This document shows, piece by piece, positions 23,109 through 29,575 of a stretch of 43,846 nt of DNA. How positions within the stretch are numbered: the stretch's first letter is position 1; each line of letters begins with the position of its first letter. The notes beneath the pieces are model-generated. The model had not been told where the DNA came from. It made no database searches and worked only from the letters and a program-made list of their open reading frames with translations. Origin of the DNA: a virus; the IMG/VR virus record IMGVR_UViG_3300028364_000059, positions 1 to 43,846 of that record; one strand, written 5' to 3'. The position numbers and the translations under genes were made by a program.

Positions 23109-23550
23109 ATACTACACCCCAGAAATTGAAGAGTTTAGAGTAGGGTTTGAATATGAAGCTATAAACATAGATAATGCACAATGGGGCATTTGTAAATGTA
23201 CTCCTGGATTTGGTGCTTTTGATGACGATAAAGGCGACTTAGAAGATGGTAGAATAAGAGTAAGATACTTAGATGAAGAAGATATATTAAGTTTAAGATT
23301 TAAAAACCCATCTTATTCGGTATGTACTTGGTATGAACTTGAAGGACATTTTGAAGACTCTTTTGCATCTTATGGTTATTGGACTAAAATTAGATTAGTA
23401 CATTGTGGGTTGGATAACAAAATTAAAATAGTGGCTTACGAGTATAGTTGGGATGCAGTAGAAACAGTAATATTTGCAGGAGCAATTAAAAACATATCCG
23501 AACTTAAAGTGCTATTAAAACAGTTAAATTTATTACCAAGTAGCATATAA
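23098..23550 (+). CDS. YTPEIEEF-type conserved phage/mobile-element protein, copy 2 (150 aa)
   Basis: The ATG at 23098 (MKNKYYTPEIEEFRVGFEYE) is chosen rather than the upstream ATG at 23089, because it aligns with copy 1 and reproduces the same 11-base overlap. It shares with copy 1 the N-terminal 20 residues, RVRYLDEEDILSLRF and the C-terminal IKNISELKVLLKQLN. A central stretch about Trp/Tyr-rich segments (VCTWYELEGHFEDSF) differs. The function is unknown. The tandem pair suggests dosage need or divergence of binding specificity. Confidence 0.65.
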   Translation: MKNKYYTPEIEEFRVGFEYEAINIDNAQWGICKCTPGFGAFDDDKGDLEDGRIRVRYLDEEDILSLRFKNPSYSVCTWYELEGHFEDSFASYGYWTKIRLVHCGLDNKIKIVAYEYSWDAVETVIFAGAIKNISELKVLLKQLNLLPSSI

Positions 23551-23571
23551 GAATATTACAAAAATTGAAAA

Positions 23572-25002
23572 ATGTATACACCATTTCCATCACAACAAAG
23601 AGAGATAGAGAAGATAGTAAAGTTTATAGATAGCAAAACATCTAAAAAGGGAATCTTTACTATGCCTGTAGCTTTTGGTAAATCTATTGTTATAGCTAAT
23701 GTTGCTATGAGATACCCTGAGAAATACTTCATAAACATTGCACCGAACAAAGAGCTAGTAAAACAGAACTACGAGAAGTATATTTCTTATGGTTATGAAG
23801 CTTCCCTATGTTCTGCATCCCTCAATTCAAATGATGTGTCTAAAGTGACTTTTGCTACTATAGGCACACTGATTAAGCATGCTGATTTTTTTAAAAACAA
23901 GGATGTTGTACTCTTGGCAGATGAAGCACATGATTCGAGTTTAAGAGGAGGGCAGTTAGACAAGTTTGTTAAGAAGCTTAAAAAGTGTAAAGTAGTTGGG
24001 GTTACGGCCACACCCATGAGATTAAATCCAACATCAGGGGGTGCTAGACTATCTATGATGGACCGACAGTTTAAATGCATCTATTCTACATTGGAGAGTG
24101 TAGTACAAGTGGCTGATGTTATTGCAGAAGGTCGCTGGTCCAAGCTCATTTACAATGTAGAAAACGTTGATGAAACAAAGTTAGAATTAAACACAACAGG
24201 TTCTGATTACACTTTAGAGTCACTAGCAGCATTTTCAGATGCTAATAATATAAAACAAAAGTGCGTAGAGGCCGTTTATAGGCTCCGAGAAGAAGGTAGA
24301 AAGAGTTGTATAGTTTATGTTACCTCAATAGAAGAAGCAGAGGCTGTGGCTGCTAAAATAGATAATGCTGCGGTATTGCATTCTAAGTTACGAACTGTAG
24401 TAAGGGATAGAGTTATTAGAGAATTTACAAGTGGGAGATTACAGACAATCATAAATATAAATTGTTTAAAGCAGGGATTTGATTATCCGTTGCTTTCCTC
24501 TATTGTGTTGGCAAGACCAACTAATTCTTATACACTATACTACCAGATTTTGGGACGTGCTGTACGTGTACACAAAGATAAAACAAATGCTAAGATTGTA
24601 GACATTTCAGGTAACTATAATAAGTTTGGTGCCATAGAGGATTTAGAATTTCTTAACGCAGATTATGCTGGGGGTTGGGCAGCGTTTAGTGGAGATAGGC
24701 TTTTAACAGATTACGCTTTAGGTGGAAGCCTAGTGCCAACAAAGCAAAGTTTAAAAGACCACTATAAAGATTTTACAAATCCTTCTGCATTTCCAAAAGA
24801 CCCTGAATTTACATTTGGAAAACATAAGGGGACTAAGGTATCTATTGTTAAAAGAAATCATGAGGGATATTTATTCTGGATGGTTGACCCAAAAACAGAA
24901 TTTAAATTTGGGGGTAAGAATGGTGCAGAATTAAAAGCTGCCATTTACAGAGTATTAAAACTGCCGTTTGGTGTGCCCGTAAGAAATAAAGAACCTTTTT
25001 AA
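23572..25002 (+). CDS. Superfamily 2 DEAH-box helicase/translocase (476 aa)
   Basis: A two-domain SF2 ATPase. Motif I is an unusual MPVAFGKS (residues 31-38), motif II is DEAH (117-120) and motif III is TATP (145-148). In the second half, SLRTVVRDR and CLKQGFDYP correspond to motifs IV-V and QILGRAVRVHK (about 330) to motif VI. After about residue 410 a C-terminal module FTFGKHKGTKVSIVKRNHEGYLFWMVD resembles the DUF3820-type segment found in phage exonuclease and helicase proteins. It probably unwinds or remodels DNA in replication, recombination or repair (T4 UvsW or RecG-like role inferred). A nuclease partner is not seen next to it. Confidence 0.85.
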   Translation: MYTPFPSQQREIEKIVKFIDSKTSKKGIFTMPVAFGKSIVIANVAMRYPEKYFINIAPNKELVKQNYEKYISYGYEASLCSASLNSNDVSKVTFATIGTLIKHADFFKNKDVVLLADEAHDSSLRGGQLDKFVKKLKKCKVVGVTATPMRLNPTSGGARLSMMDRQFKCIYSTLESVVQVADVIAEGRWSKLIYNVENVDETKLELNTTGSDYTLESLAAFSDANNIKQKCVEAVYRLREEGRKSCIVYVTSIEEAEAVAAKIDNAAVLHSKLRTVVRDRVIREFTSGRLQTIININCLKQGFDYPLLSSIVLARPTNSYTLYYQILGRAVRVHKDKTNAKIVDISGNYNKFGAIEDLEFLNADYAGGWAAFSGDRLLTDYALGGSLVPTKQSLKDHYKDFTNPSAFPKDPEFTFGKHKGTKVSIVKRNHEGYLFWMVDPKTEFKFGGKNGAELKAAIYRVLKLPFGVPVRNKEPF

Positions 25003-25021
25003 AAAATAAAGCATTAAAATG

Positions 25022-25051
25022 TTGTATATCCAATTAAAATGTCTATATTTG
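25022..25051 (+). promoter_or_regulatory. Promoter for the HNH-recA operon
   Basis: TTG (25022-25024) and TATATTTG (25044-25051) are 19 bases apart. The -7 box ends only 5 bases before the ATG at 25057, so the transcript would be nearly leaderless. This promoter excludes the upstream in-frame ATG at 25039 as start. Confidence 0.7.
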
Positions 25052-25056
25052 CATAT

Positions 25057-25425
25057 ATGAGTAAGTATACCAAGAAAAGCTTAGAGAAAAGAAAAAAAGA
25101 TAGAGAGGGTTACAAAGAATTTTTTGAGGGTCACATATTAATAATAAAAAAAAGTAATGCAAAATGTTTAGAGTGTGGTAGCAGATTAAAAGGTTCGGTT
25201 AGGGAAATAGCTCATGTTCTCCCTAAGTCGCAATTTAAATCTATTTCAAAGCTAGATGAAAACATAATATACCTTTGTGAAGAACATCATAATTATTTTG
25301 ATAATAGATCAAATGAAGATGTGAAGAGTATGGATATTTTTAATAAAGTAGCAAAAGTATTTCAAAGCCTTTTACAAAAAATAACAGAAGAAGTAAATTA
25401 CAAAACCTACGATAGATACGAGTAA
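25057..25425 (+). CDS. HNH-type endonuclease-like protein (122 aa)
   Basis: The ATG at 25057 (MSKYTKKSLEKRK) is chosen; the earlier ATG at 25039 precedes the promoter -7 box. The zinc/HNH arrangement is Cys-Leu-Glu-Cys-Gly...IAHVLPKSQFKS...NIIYLCEEHHNYFD: two Cys, an H-V-L-P motif, then C-x-x-H-H. This matches HNH nucleases with a treble-clef fold (NinG/5-methylcytosine-nuclease-like layout). The basic N-terminus would bind DNA. It is followed by the RecA-like gene 3 bases later, suggesting a role in recombination or as a structure-specific nuclease. A homing function is less likely as it is part of the operon. Confidence 0.7.
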   Translation: MSKYTKKSLEKRKKDREGYKEFFEGHILIIKKSNAKCLECGSRLKGSVREIAHVLPKSQFKSISKLDENIIYLCEEHHNYFDNRSNEDVKSMDIFNKVAKVFQSLLQKITEEVNYKTYDRYE

Positions 25426-25428
25426 AAT

Positions 25429-26421
25429 ATGGGAAACTTAGATTCAGTTTTAAAAAAGTTAAATAGAGGTAAAAAAGAAGAAGAAAAAAGCAAAGTTCTT
25501 GGTAAAAATAAACTTGAAAAGATTTTTTATTCTACGGGTAGTCCTTATATTGATTATTTAGTAGGGGGTGGCTATCCTGGAGGAGGGTATAATACTGTAG
25601 AGGGGACAGGTGGCACAGGAAAAAGTTCTTTAGCACTACTCGCATGTAACGATGCTATAGTAACAAAAAATAAATACGCTGTCTACTTTGATGGTGAGGG
25701 TACTCTGGATGATTCTTACATAAACAGAATGTGTGTAGACAGATCTAAACTTATAGTAGAAAGAGGACGTAGTTTAGAGGATATGCTAGACAAAGCGGAA
25801 GCCTATGCAACAGCAGATGAAATAGGAATAATAGTTTTAGACTCCATTCCAATATTTGTGTCAAAGACAGTAGAAGAAAAATCTGCTCAGGATATTACAA
25901 TGGCAGTAGAAGCAAGAAAGTTTTCAGCTAGGATGCCAGTATTAGAAGGGCATTGTATGGCCAGAGATATAACTATTTTAGGTTTAAATGCTTATAAACT
26001 TGATCCTGGAACTACTATGGGTGACAATAGAGTATTACCTCGTGGAAGATGGCAGTTAACAATGAATAATGTATTTTTAACTTTAGCAAAAAAGAAAAAT
26101 ATATTCGATGAAGAAGGTACTCATATAGGACATCAAATTGCAATAAGAGTTAAGAAAACTAAAGCTGCTACATATGAACCTACAGAAGTACACATGATAA
26201 ATTTTTATTATGAAGGTGGTATAAATAGAGAGGAGGAATATGCTAGGTTATTTGTGGAAGTTGAATTAGTAAAGAAAACATCCTCTTGGATATTTTTTCC
26301 TAACAAAGATGGTGAGGAGGTAAAAGTCCAAGGAGTAGAAAAGTTTATAGAACACCTTTTAGAAAACAAAGAAGATTATGAATTTTTAAAGAAGCAATTT
26401 GATGAGCGAACTAGCAGATAA
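25429..26421 (+). CDS. uvsX: RecA/UvsX-family recombinase (330 aa)
   Basis: A RecA-fold ATPase. The Walker A GTGGTGKS lies at residues 59-66. A catalytic-acid motif DGEGTLDDSY (88-97) is like the Glu of RecA EGT. Walker B IIVLDSIP (134-141) is followed by a loop and a second motif near NNVFLTLAKK. It lacks the RecA C-terminal domain and is close in length to phage UvsX. It would form filaments on ssDNA and catalyse strand exchange in recombination-dependent replication. The next gene overlaps it by 20 bases and may encode the UvsY-like loader. An SSB gene (32766) is in the same arm. Confidence 0.85.
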   Translation: MGNLDSVLKKLNRGKKEEEKSKVLGKNKLEKIFYSTGSPYIDYLVGGGYPGGGYNTVEGTGGTGKSSLALLACNDAIVTKNKYAVYFDGEGTLDDSYINRMCVDRSKLIVERGRSLEDMLDKAEAYATADEIGIIVLDSIPIFVSKTVEEKSAQDITMAVEARKFSARMPVLEGHCMARDITILGLNAYKLDPGTTMGDNRVLPRGRWQLTMNNVFLTLAKKKNIFDEEGTHIGHQIAIRVKKTKAATYEPTEVHMINFYYEGGINREEEYARLFVEVELVKKTSSWIFFPNKDGEEVKVQGVEKFIEHLLENKEDYEFLKKQFDERTSR

Positions 26422-26851
26422 ACTTAAAGATATCATTGAGCAGTATGAAGATAACAGAAAAGCTTTTTCAAATACTTATAGTCGTGGTAGTTTAGAAAGA
26501 AATTCACTTTTGGAATATCAAACTAAATTTGTATCTTTGAAAGCAGACTTAAGACCATATATGGCGGAGATTACAAAAAAAAATACAAGATATGATGATA
26601 AGTCAGCTACTGCAATAAAGTTTAGAATTGCAATAGCTATTCATGAAGGGGAATACAAAAATGAACAAGGTGAACTAATATATGAAACCTGCTCTATTAA
26701 TCAAGCTGAAAAATTTGCATCTGGTTCCCAAGACTATAAAACTTTTATAAACAAAAGGGCTTTTTACAAAGAGTCCTATGTAAATTTAAGAGATATTAGA
26801 GAGGACATTAATTCATACATAAACTTAATAAAAGATTTAATTAAAAACTAA
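26402..26851 (+). CDS. Small helical protein, UvsY-like recombination-mediator candidate (149 aa)
   Basis: The ATG at 26402 is chosen (the frame opens at a TTG three bases earlier). It overlaps the recombinase gene by 20 bases. The protein is all-helical and basic. Residues 10-75 are a charged helix (DIIEQYEDNRKAF..), then YDDKSATAIKFRIAIAIHEGEY, then ASGSQDYKTFINKRAFYKESYVNLRDIREDINSYINLIKDLIK. Size, helical make-up and position behind a UvsX match UvsY (137 residues in T4), which loads UvsX on SSB-coated DNA. No diagnostic motif was found, so the assignment is inference from context. Confidence 0.5.
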   Translation: MSELADKLKDIIEQYEDNRKAFSNTYSRGSLERNSLLEYQTKFVSLKADLRPYMAEITKKNTRYDDKSATAIKFRIAIAIHEGEYKNEQGELIYETCSINQAEKFASGSQDYKTFINKRAFYKESYVNLRDIREDINSYINLIKDLIKN

Positions 26852-26863
26852 AAAAGAAGAATT

Positions 26864-27238
26864 ATGATTTTAACTAAAGTACCAAAGCCAAAAAAAGGAT
26901 GGGTTTACGTCCGAGCATTAAAAGAGCAAGAAGATAAAACAGCAGGAGGTATCATTATGCCTCATCAGGCCAAAGAAATGCAAATGTATTCACGAGCCTT
27001 AGTGACTGCTGTAGGGGACAATACCAGAGAGTATGACATGGAGTGTAAAGTTGGAGACGAGGTTATTATGAACGCTAAATTTCTAGACTTGTCTAACAGA
27101 ATGATTTCTGTAAATGGAGACCCAGCATTCCTTCTTAGAGAAGAGACAGACGTTATTGGGTGGGTACACGAGCAAGATAGGCTTGTAAGGCCAAACCCAA
27201 CACCGACAGTACCTAAAGAAAAAAAGATCGTATTCTAA
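26864..27238 (+). CDS. GroES-like co-chaperonin (124 aa)
   Basis: The residue order YVRALKEQEDKTAGGIIMP (mobile loop with GGI-hydrophobic), RALVTAVGD, CKVGDEVIMNAKF and PAFLLREETDVIGWV is the GroES fold. The K-T-A-G-G-I signature and the G-D-x-V turn are conserved, and length is slightly above the ~95-residue bacterial protein owing to N- and C-terminal extensions (the tail PTPTVPKEKKIVF). It would cap the host GroEL, as gp31 of T4 does for capsid folding. Known: phage GroES analogues change substrate range. No groEL is present in the window, so it must work with the host chaperonin. Confidence 0.85.
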   Translation: MILTKVPKPKKGWVYVRALKEQEDKTAGGIIMPHQAKEMQMYSRALVTAVGDNTREYDMECKVGDEVIMNAKFLDLSNRMISVNGDPAFLLREETDVIGWVHEQDRLVRPNPTPTVPKEKKIVF

Positions 27239-27247
27239 AAATGAATT

Positions 27248-27379
27248 ATGGATACGAAAAAACAACAAGTAATTGAAGCTATAAAAACACTTACAGAAGT
27301 GATAAAAGAATGTAAAGAAGATCGAGGGATGCTGGAGTCATTAAGGGGTAAAATAAAAGAGTTGATAGTAGAACTATGA
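27248..27379 (+). CDS. Small coiled-coil protein (43 aa)
   Basis: It starts at ATG 27248 (MDTKKQQVIEAIKTLTEV) and ends in TGA at 27379, sharing ATGA with the next gene. A heptad-like pattern of Leu/Ile spans nearly the whole length (VIEAIKTLTEVIKECK..., LESLRGKIKELIVEL). No family is recognised. It lies between the GroES-like and GIY-YIG genes and is probably co-translated with the latter. Confidence 0.6.
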   Translation: MDTKKQQVIEAIKTLTEVIKECKEDRGMLESLRGKIKELIVEL

Positions 27380-27861
27380 ATTGGATATACAGAGGCAAAG
27401 AAGTAAAGTCGATAAAAGACTTACCTAAAAATACAGTTGGATTTGTTTATAGAATAGAAGACGAGAACGGCAAATTTTACATAGGTAAAAAGTCTTTAGT
27501 ATCTAAGCTTAATACAGAAGTCTCTAAAAATGTATATGACAATTTAAAAAAAGAAGGCTTCCCTGTGACTAAGACAAAGAATAAAGCAAAGTCAAAAAAG
27601 GGAAGCGTTGTTTGGAGATACAAAAAGAAAGTACAAAAAGAAACCAATTGGCAGAAATATACTGGCTCCAATGTGAACCTAAATGCAGATATAAAAAAGG
27701 GTTTAAATTACAGCAAAGAAATAATCCAAGTTTGTAAAAACAGTAAACAGATGTCTTACTATGAAACAAAGCATCAAATATGCAACGGAGTAATAGAAGA
27801 AAACAATAACTCTTGGAACGAGAATATACTTGGAAAATACTTTCATAAAGATTTAAAATAA
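27376..27861 (+). CDS. GIY-YIG endonuclease family protein (161 aa)
   Basis: The GIY-YIG core is present: VGFVYRIEDENGKFYIGKKSL (residues 21-41) supplies the two strands and the FYIG motif, and a basic linker (KTKNKAKSKKGSVVWRYKK) and W-Q-K-Y-T-G-S follow. The later segment MSYYETKHQICNGV carries the expected catalytic Glu in a helix. Such proteins act as small phage nucleases (Seg-like or host-DNA-degrading). It overlaps the preceding 43-residue gene by four bases and ends before a promoter at 27897, so it closes this operon. Confidence 0.75.
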   Translation: MNWIYRGKEVKSIKDLPKNTVGFVYRIEDENGKFYIGKKSLVSKLNTEVSKNVYDNLKKEGFPVTKTKNKAKSKKGSVVWRYKKKVQKETNWQKYTGSNVNLNADIKKGLNYSKEIIQVCKNSKQMSYYETKHQICNGVIEENNNSWNENILGKYFHKDLK

Positions 27862-27896
27862 CTATTAACTTATTTTTATGTCACTATAAAAAGTAT

Positions 27897-27904
27897 TATC
27901 TTTA
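27897..27904 (+). promoter_or_regulatory. Promoter -7 box for phoH
   Basis: TATCTTTA, one base off TAnnTTTG, lies 20 bases before the ATG at 27925 in the 63-base gap. A -33 box is not distinct. Confidence 0.45.
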
Positions 27905-27924
27905 CCGTAAATAAAATCATCTAT

Positions 27925-28599
27925 ATGTCTAAAAGAAAAGGTACTAAGTCAAAGTCTTCACTAAATGTAGATAATTTTAGAGTAGAACTTAAACCAAATC
28001 AAAAAGTAGTTAGTAACTTTTTAAAGACCAATGAAATATCAATACTGAAAGGTGCTCCAGGCACAGGTAAAAGTTTTATACAGTTGTATAGGGCAGTAGA
28101 GGGGTTTCTATCAGGAGAGTTTGATGAGATAATCCATATAAGGAGTGCTGTTGAAATAGGTGCAGGTATTGGGTTTTTACCAGGGGAGGCAGAAGAGAAA
28201 TTGGAACCTTATCAAGAAGCATTTTTTGATAACTTAAAAGATATGGTATCTGGGCCAGTACTTACTAAAGTAAAAAAAGCAGTTCGTTTTGAGCACGTTG
28301 GTTTTCTTAGAGGTAAGACACTAAAAAGATCGGCAGTTATATTAGAGGAGGCTCAAAACCTAACTTTAAAAGAACTTATATCGGTAGTAACAAGAGTATC
28401 TGATACAAGTAAACTATTTATAAATGGAGATGCCTTACAGTCAGACATTAGAAACAGTGGGTTTTTACCGTTTGTAGACATCGTATCAGGCATAGAGGGA
28501 ATAGGTGTCATGGTCTTAGGAGATAACTACCAAATGAGAAATAAAATGATTGTATTAATTAACAACAAGTACGTAGACTTTTTAAACAAAAATAAATGA
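27925..28599 (+). CDS. phoH: PhoH-like ATPase (224 aa)
   Basis: The PhoH family P-loop ATPase motifs are Walker A GAPGTGKS (residues 43-50), the PhoH-typical HIRSAVEIGAGIGFLPGEAEEKLEPYQEAF (71-100, split over two motifs) and Walker B VILEEAQN (138-145), followed by LFINGDALQSDI. Length fits phage PhoH. Its biochemical role is uncertain: RNA helicase-like, linked with phosphate starvation in hosts and widespread in phages. Its stop overlaps the next gene's ATG (ATGA), pairing it with the dNTP-hydrolase-like protein. Confidence 0.85.
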   Translation: MSKRKGTKSKSSLNVDNFRVELKPNQKVVSNFLKTNEISILKGAPGTGKSFIQLYRAVEGFLSGEFDEIIHIRSAVEIGAGIGFLPGEAEEKLEPYQEAFFDNLKDMVSGPVLTKVKKAVRFEHVGFLRGKTLKRSAVILEEAQNLTLKELISVVTRVSDTSKLFINGDALQSDIRNSGFLPFVDIVSGIEGIGVMVLGDNYQMRNKMIVLINNKYVDFLNKNK

Positions 28600-29000
28600 T
28601 AACAGACGAAAAAGAGTTCAGGGAAAAGCTCAAAAGGGAGATAGAAAAGCAAAACCGTGAAGTATTAAATTCTTTTAGTGCTAACAATACTTGGAGCGCA
28701 TCTACAGAAAAAGAAGGTATTAAAGAGTCAGAAGATAAGATAGATTACTCAGAACTAGACTGGGAGTATATAGATGCTATGACTATTAGAATGGCTAAAA
28801 ATATTAAATATCCACCTGAGAATTGGAAAAAACCAATGGATATTAAAGAACTGGCAAAGTCTGCAATGAGACACGCTAGAAGAATATTACAACCATTAGA
28901 AGGAGACACAGAAACTGACTTAGAACACGCTGAAGCTTTGGGTTGTAATGGAATGATGATTAACTATCAAATTAAAAATTATAACAATGGCAAAAGGTAG
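28596..29000 (+). CDS. DUF5664 / dATP-dGTP diphosphohydrolase-like protein (134 aa)
   Basis: The C-terminal part KYPPENWKKPMDIKELAKSAMRHARRILQ, then ETDLEHAEALGCNGMMI, matches the DUF5664-type fold related to MazG-like nucleotide pyrophosphohydrolases, with its conserved Y-P-x-x-N-W, R-H and E-T-D/G-L-x-H residues. It may hydrolyse dNTPs or otherwise adjust the nucleotide pool during phage replication. The N-terminal 45 residues are a charged helix. The gene is coupled to phoH (ATGA overlap) and to a small basic protein downstream. Confidence 0.65.
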   Translation: MITDEKEFREKLKREIEKQNREVLNSFSANNTWSASTEKEGIKESEDKIDYSELDWEYIDAMTIRMAKNIKYPPENWKKPMDIKELAKSAMRHARRILQPLEGDTETDLEHAEALGCNGMMINYQIKNYNNGKR

Positions 29001-29130
29001 AAGAGTAAGTTGGATGTTTGGAGGTAAAAAATATTATGGAACAGCGATTCCATCAATGGAAACTTCTGAGGCAACATTCGCTAGAACAGAAAACGGAAAG
29101 ATTAAAAAAATGCTTAAAAAGAAAAAATAA
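28987..29130 (+). CDS. Small basic protein (47 aa)
   Basis: It starts at ATG 28987, overlapping the preceding gene by 14 bases, with MAKGRRVSWMFGGKKYYG at its start and KIKKMLKKKK at its end. It is strongly basic and may bind nucleic acid or an acidic partner. No family is recognised. A following 8-codon frame (29132) is probably not a gene. Confidence 0.55.
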   Translation: MAKGRRVSWMFGGKKYYGTAIPSMETSEATFARTENGKIKKMLKKKK

Positions 29131-29168
29131 AATGGCAGAGATAGAATTTGAATTATAAAATAAAAAAT

Positions 29169-29546
29169 ATGAGAAACTCAGGAATACCAAAAGGATTTAT
29201 AGAAGTGGAAGTAGTAGATAGTAGACTAACAAAAGAAAAAAAAGCCGAAATAGATATCAAAAAAAGAGAACTTTTTGAAAAATTAGAAAATGATAGCGGT
29301 GGTCTTACAAGAGAACAAAAAATAGCTCTTGGATTAGAGGGAGAAAGTGAAGACCCCAATGTAATTACAGAGTATTTAATGGACGAAGACTTTGAAGAGT
29401 TTACTTATAAAAAGTATATTAGAGAGGATCTTAGAGTAATTATAACAGATAAGGGAGAAGAAAAAGTAAGATTTCTAGATATAGATGGAGAAGTAATAGA
29501 AGTTACAGATAGTGTATCAGATTTAGTTAAAAAGTTTTCACAATAA
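29169..29546 (+). CDS. Acidic hypothetical protein (125 aa)
   Basis: The ATG at 29169 (MRNSGIPKGFIEVEV) is preferred to a TTG seven codons upstream. It is very acidic with a C-terminal SDSVSDLVKKF. The centre includes SEDPNVITEYLMDEDFEEFTYKKY. No family is recognised. It lies 29 bases before the tailspike gene; an assembly or early regulatory role cannot be separated by sequence alone. Confidence 0.55.
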   Translation: MRNSGIPKGFIEVEVVDSRLTKEKKAEIDIKKRELFEKLENDSGGLTREQKIALGLEGESEDPNVITEYLMDEDFEEFTYKKYIREDLRVIITDKGEEKVRFLDIDGEVIEVTDSVSDLVKKFSQ

Positions 29547-29575
29547 CAACATAATATATAAATATAGTATTAAAT

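Noticed and set aside
29132-29158. 8-codon frame MAEIEFEL between the 47- and 125-residue genes
   Set aside because: It is too short to support as a gene; it may only act in coupling translation.
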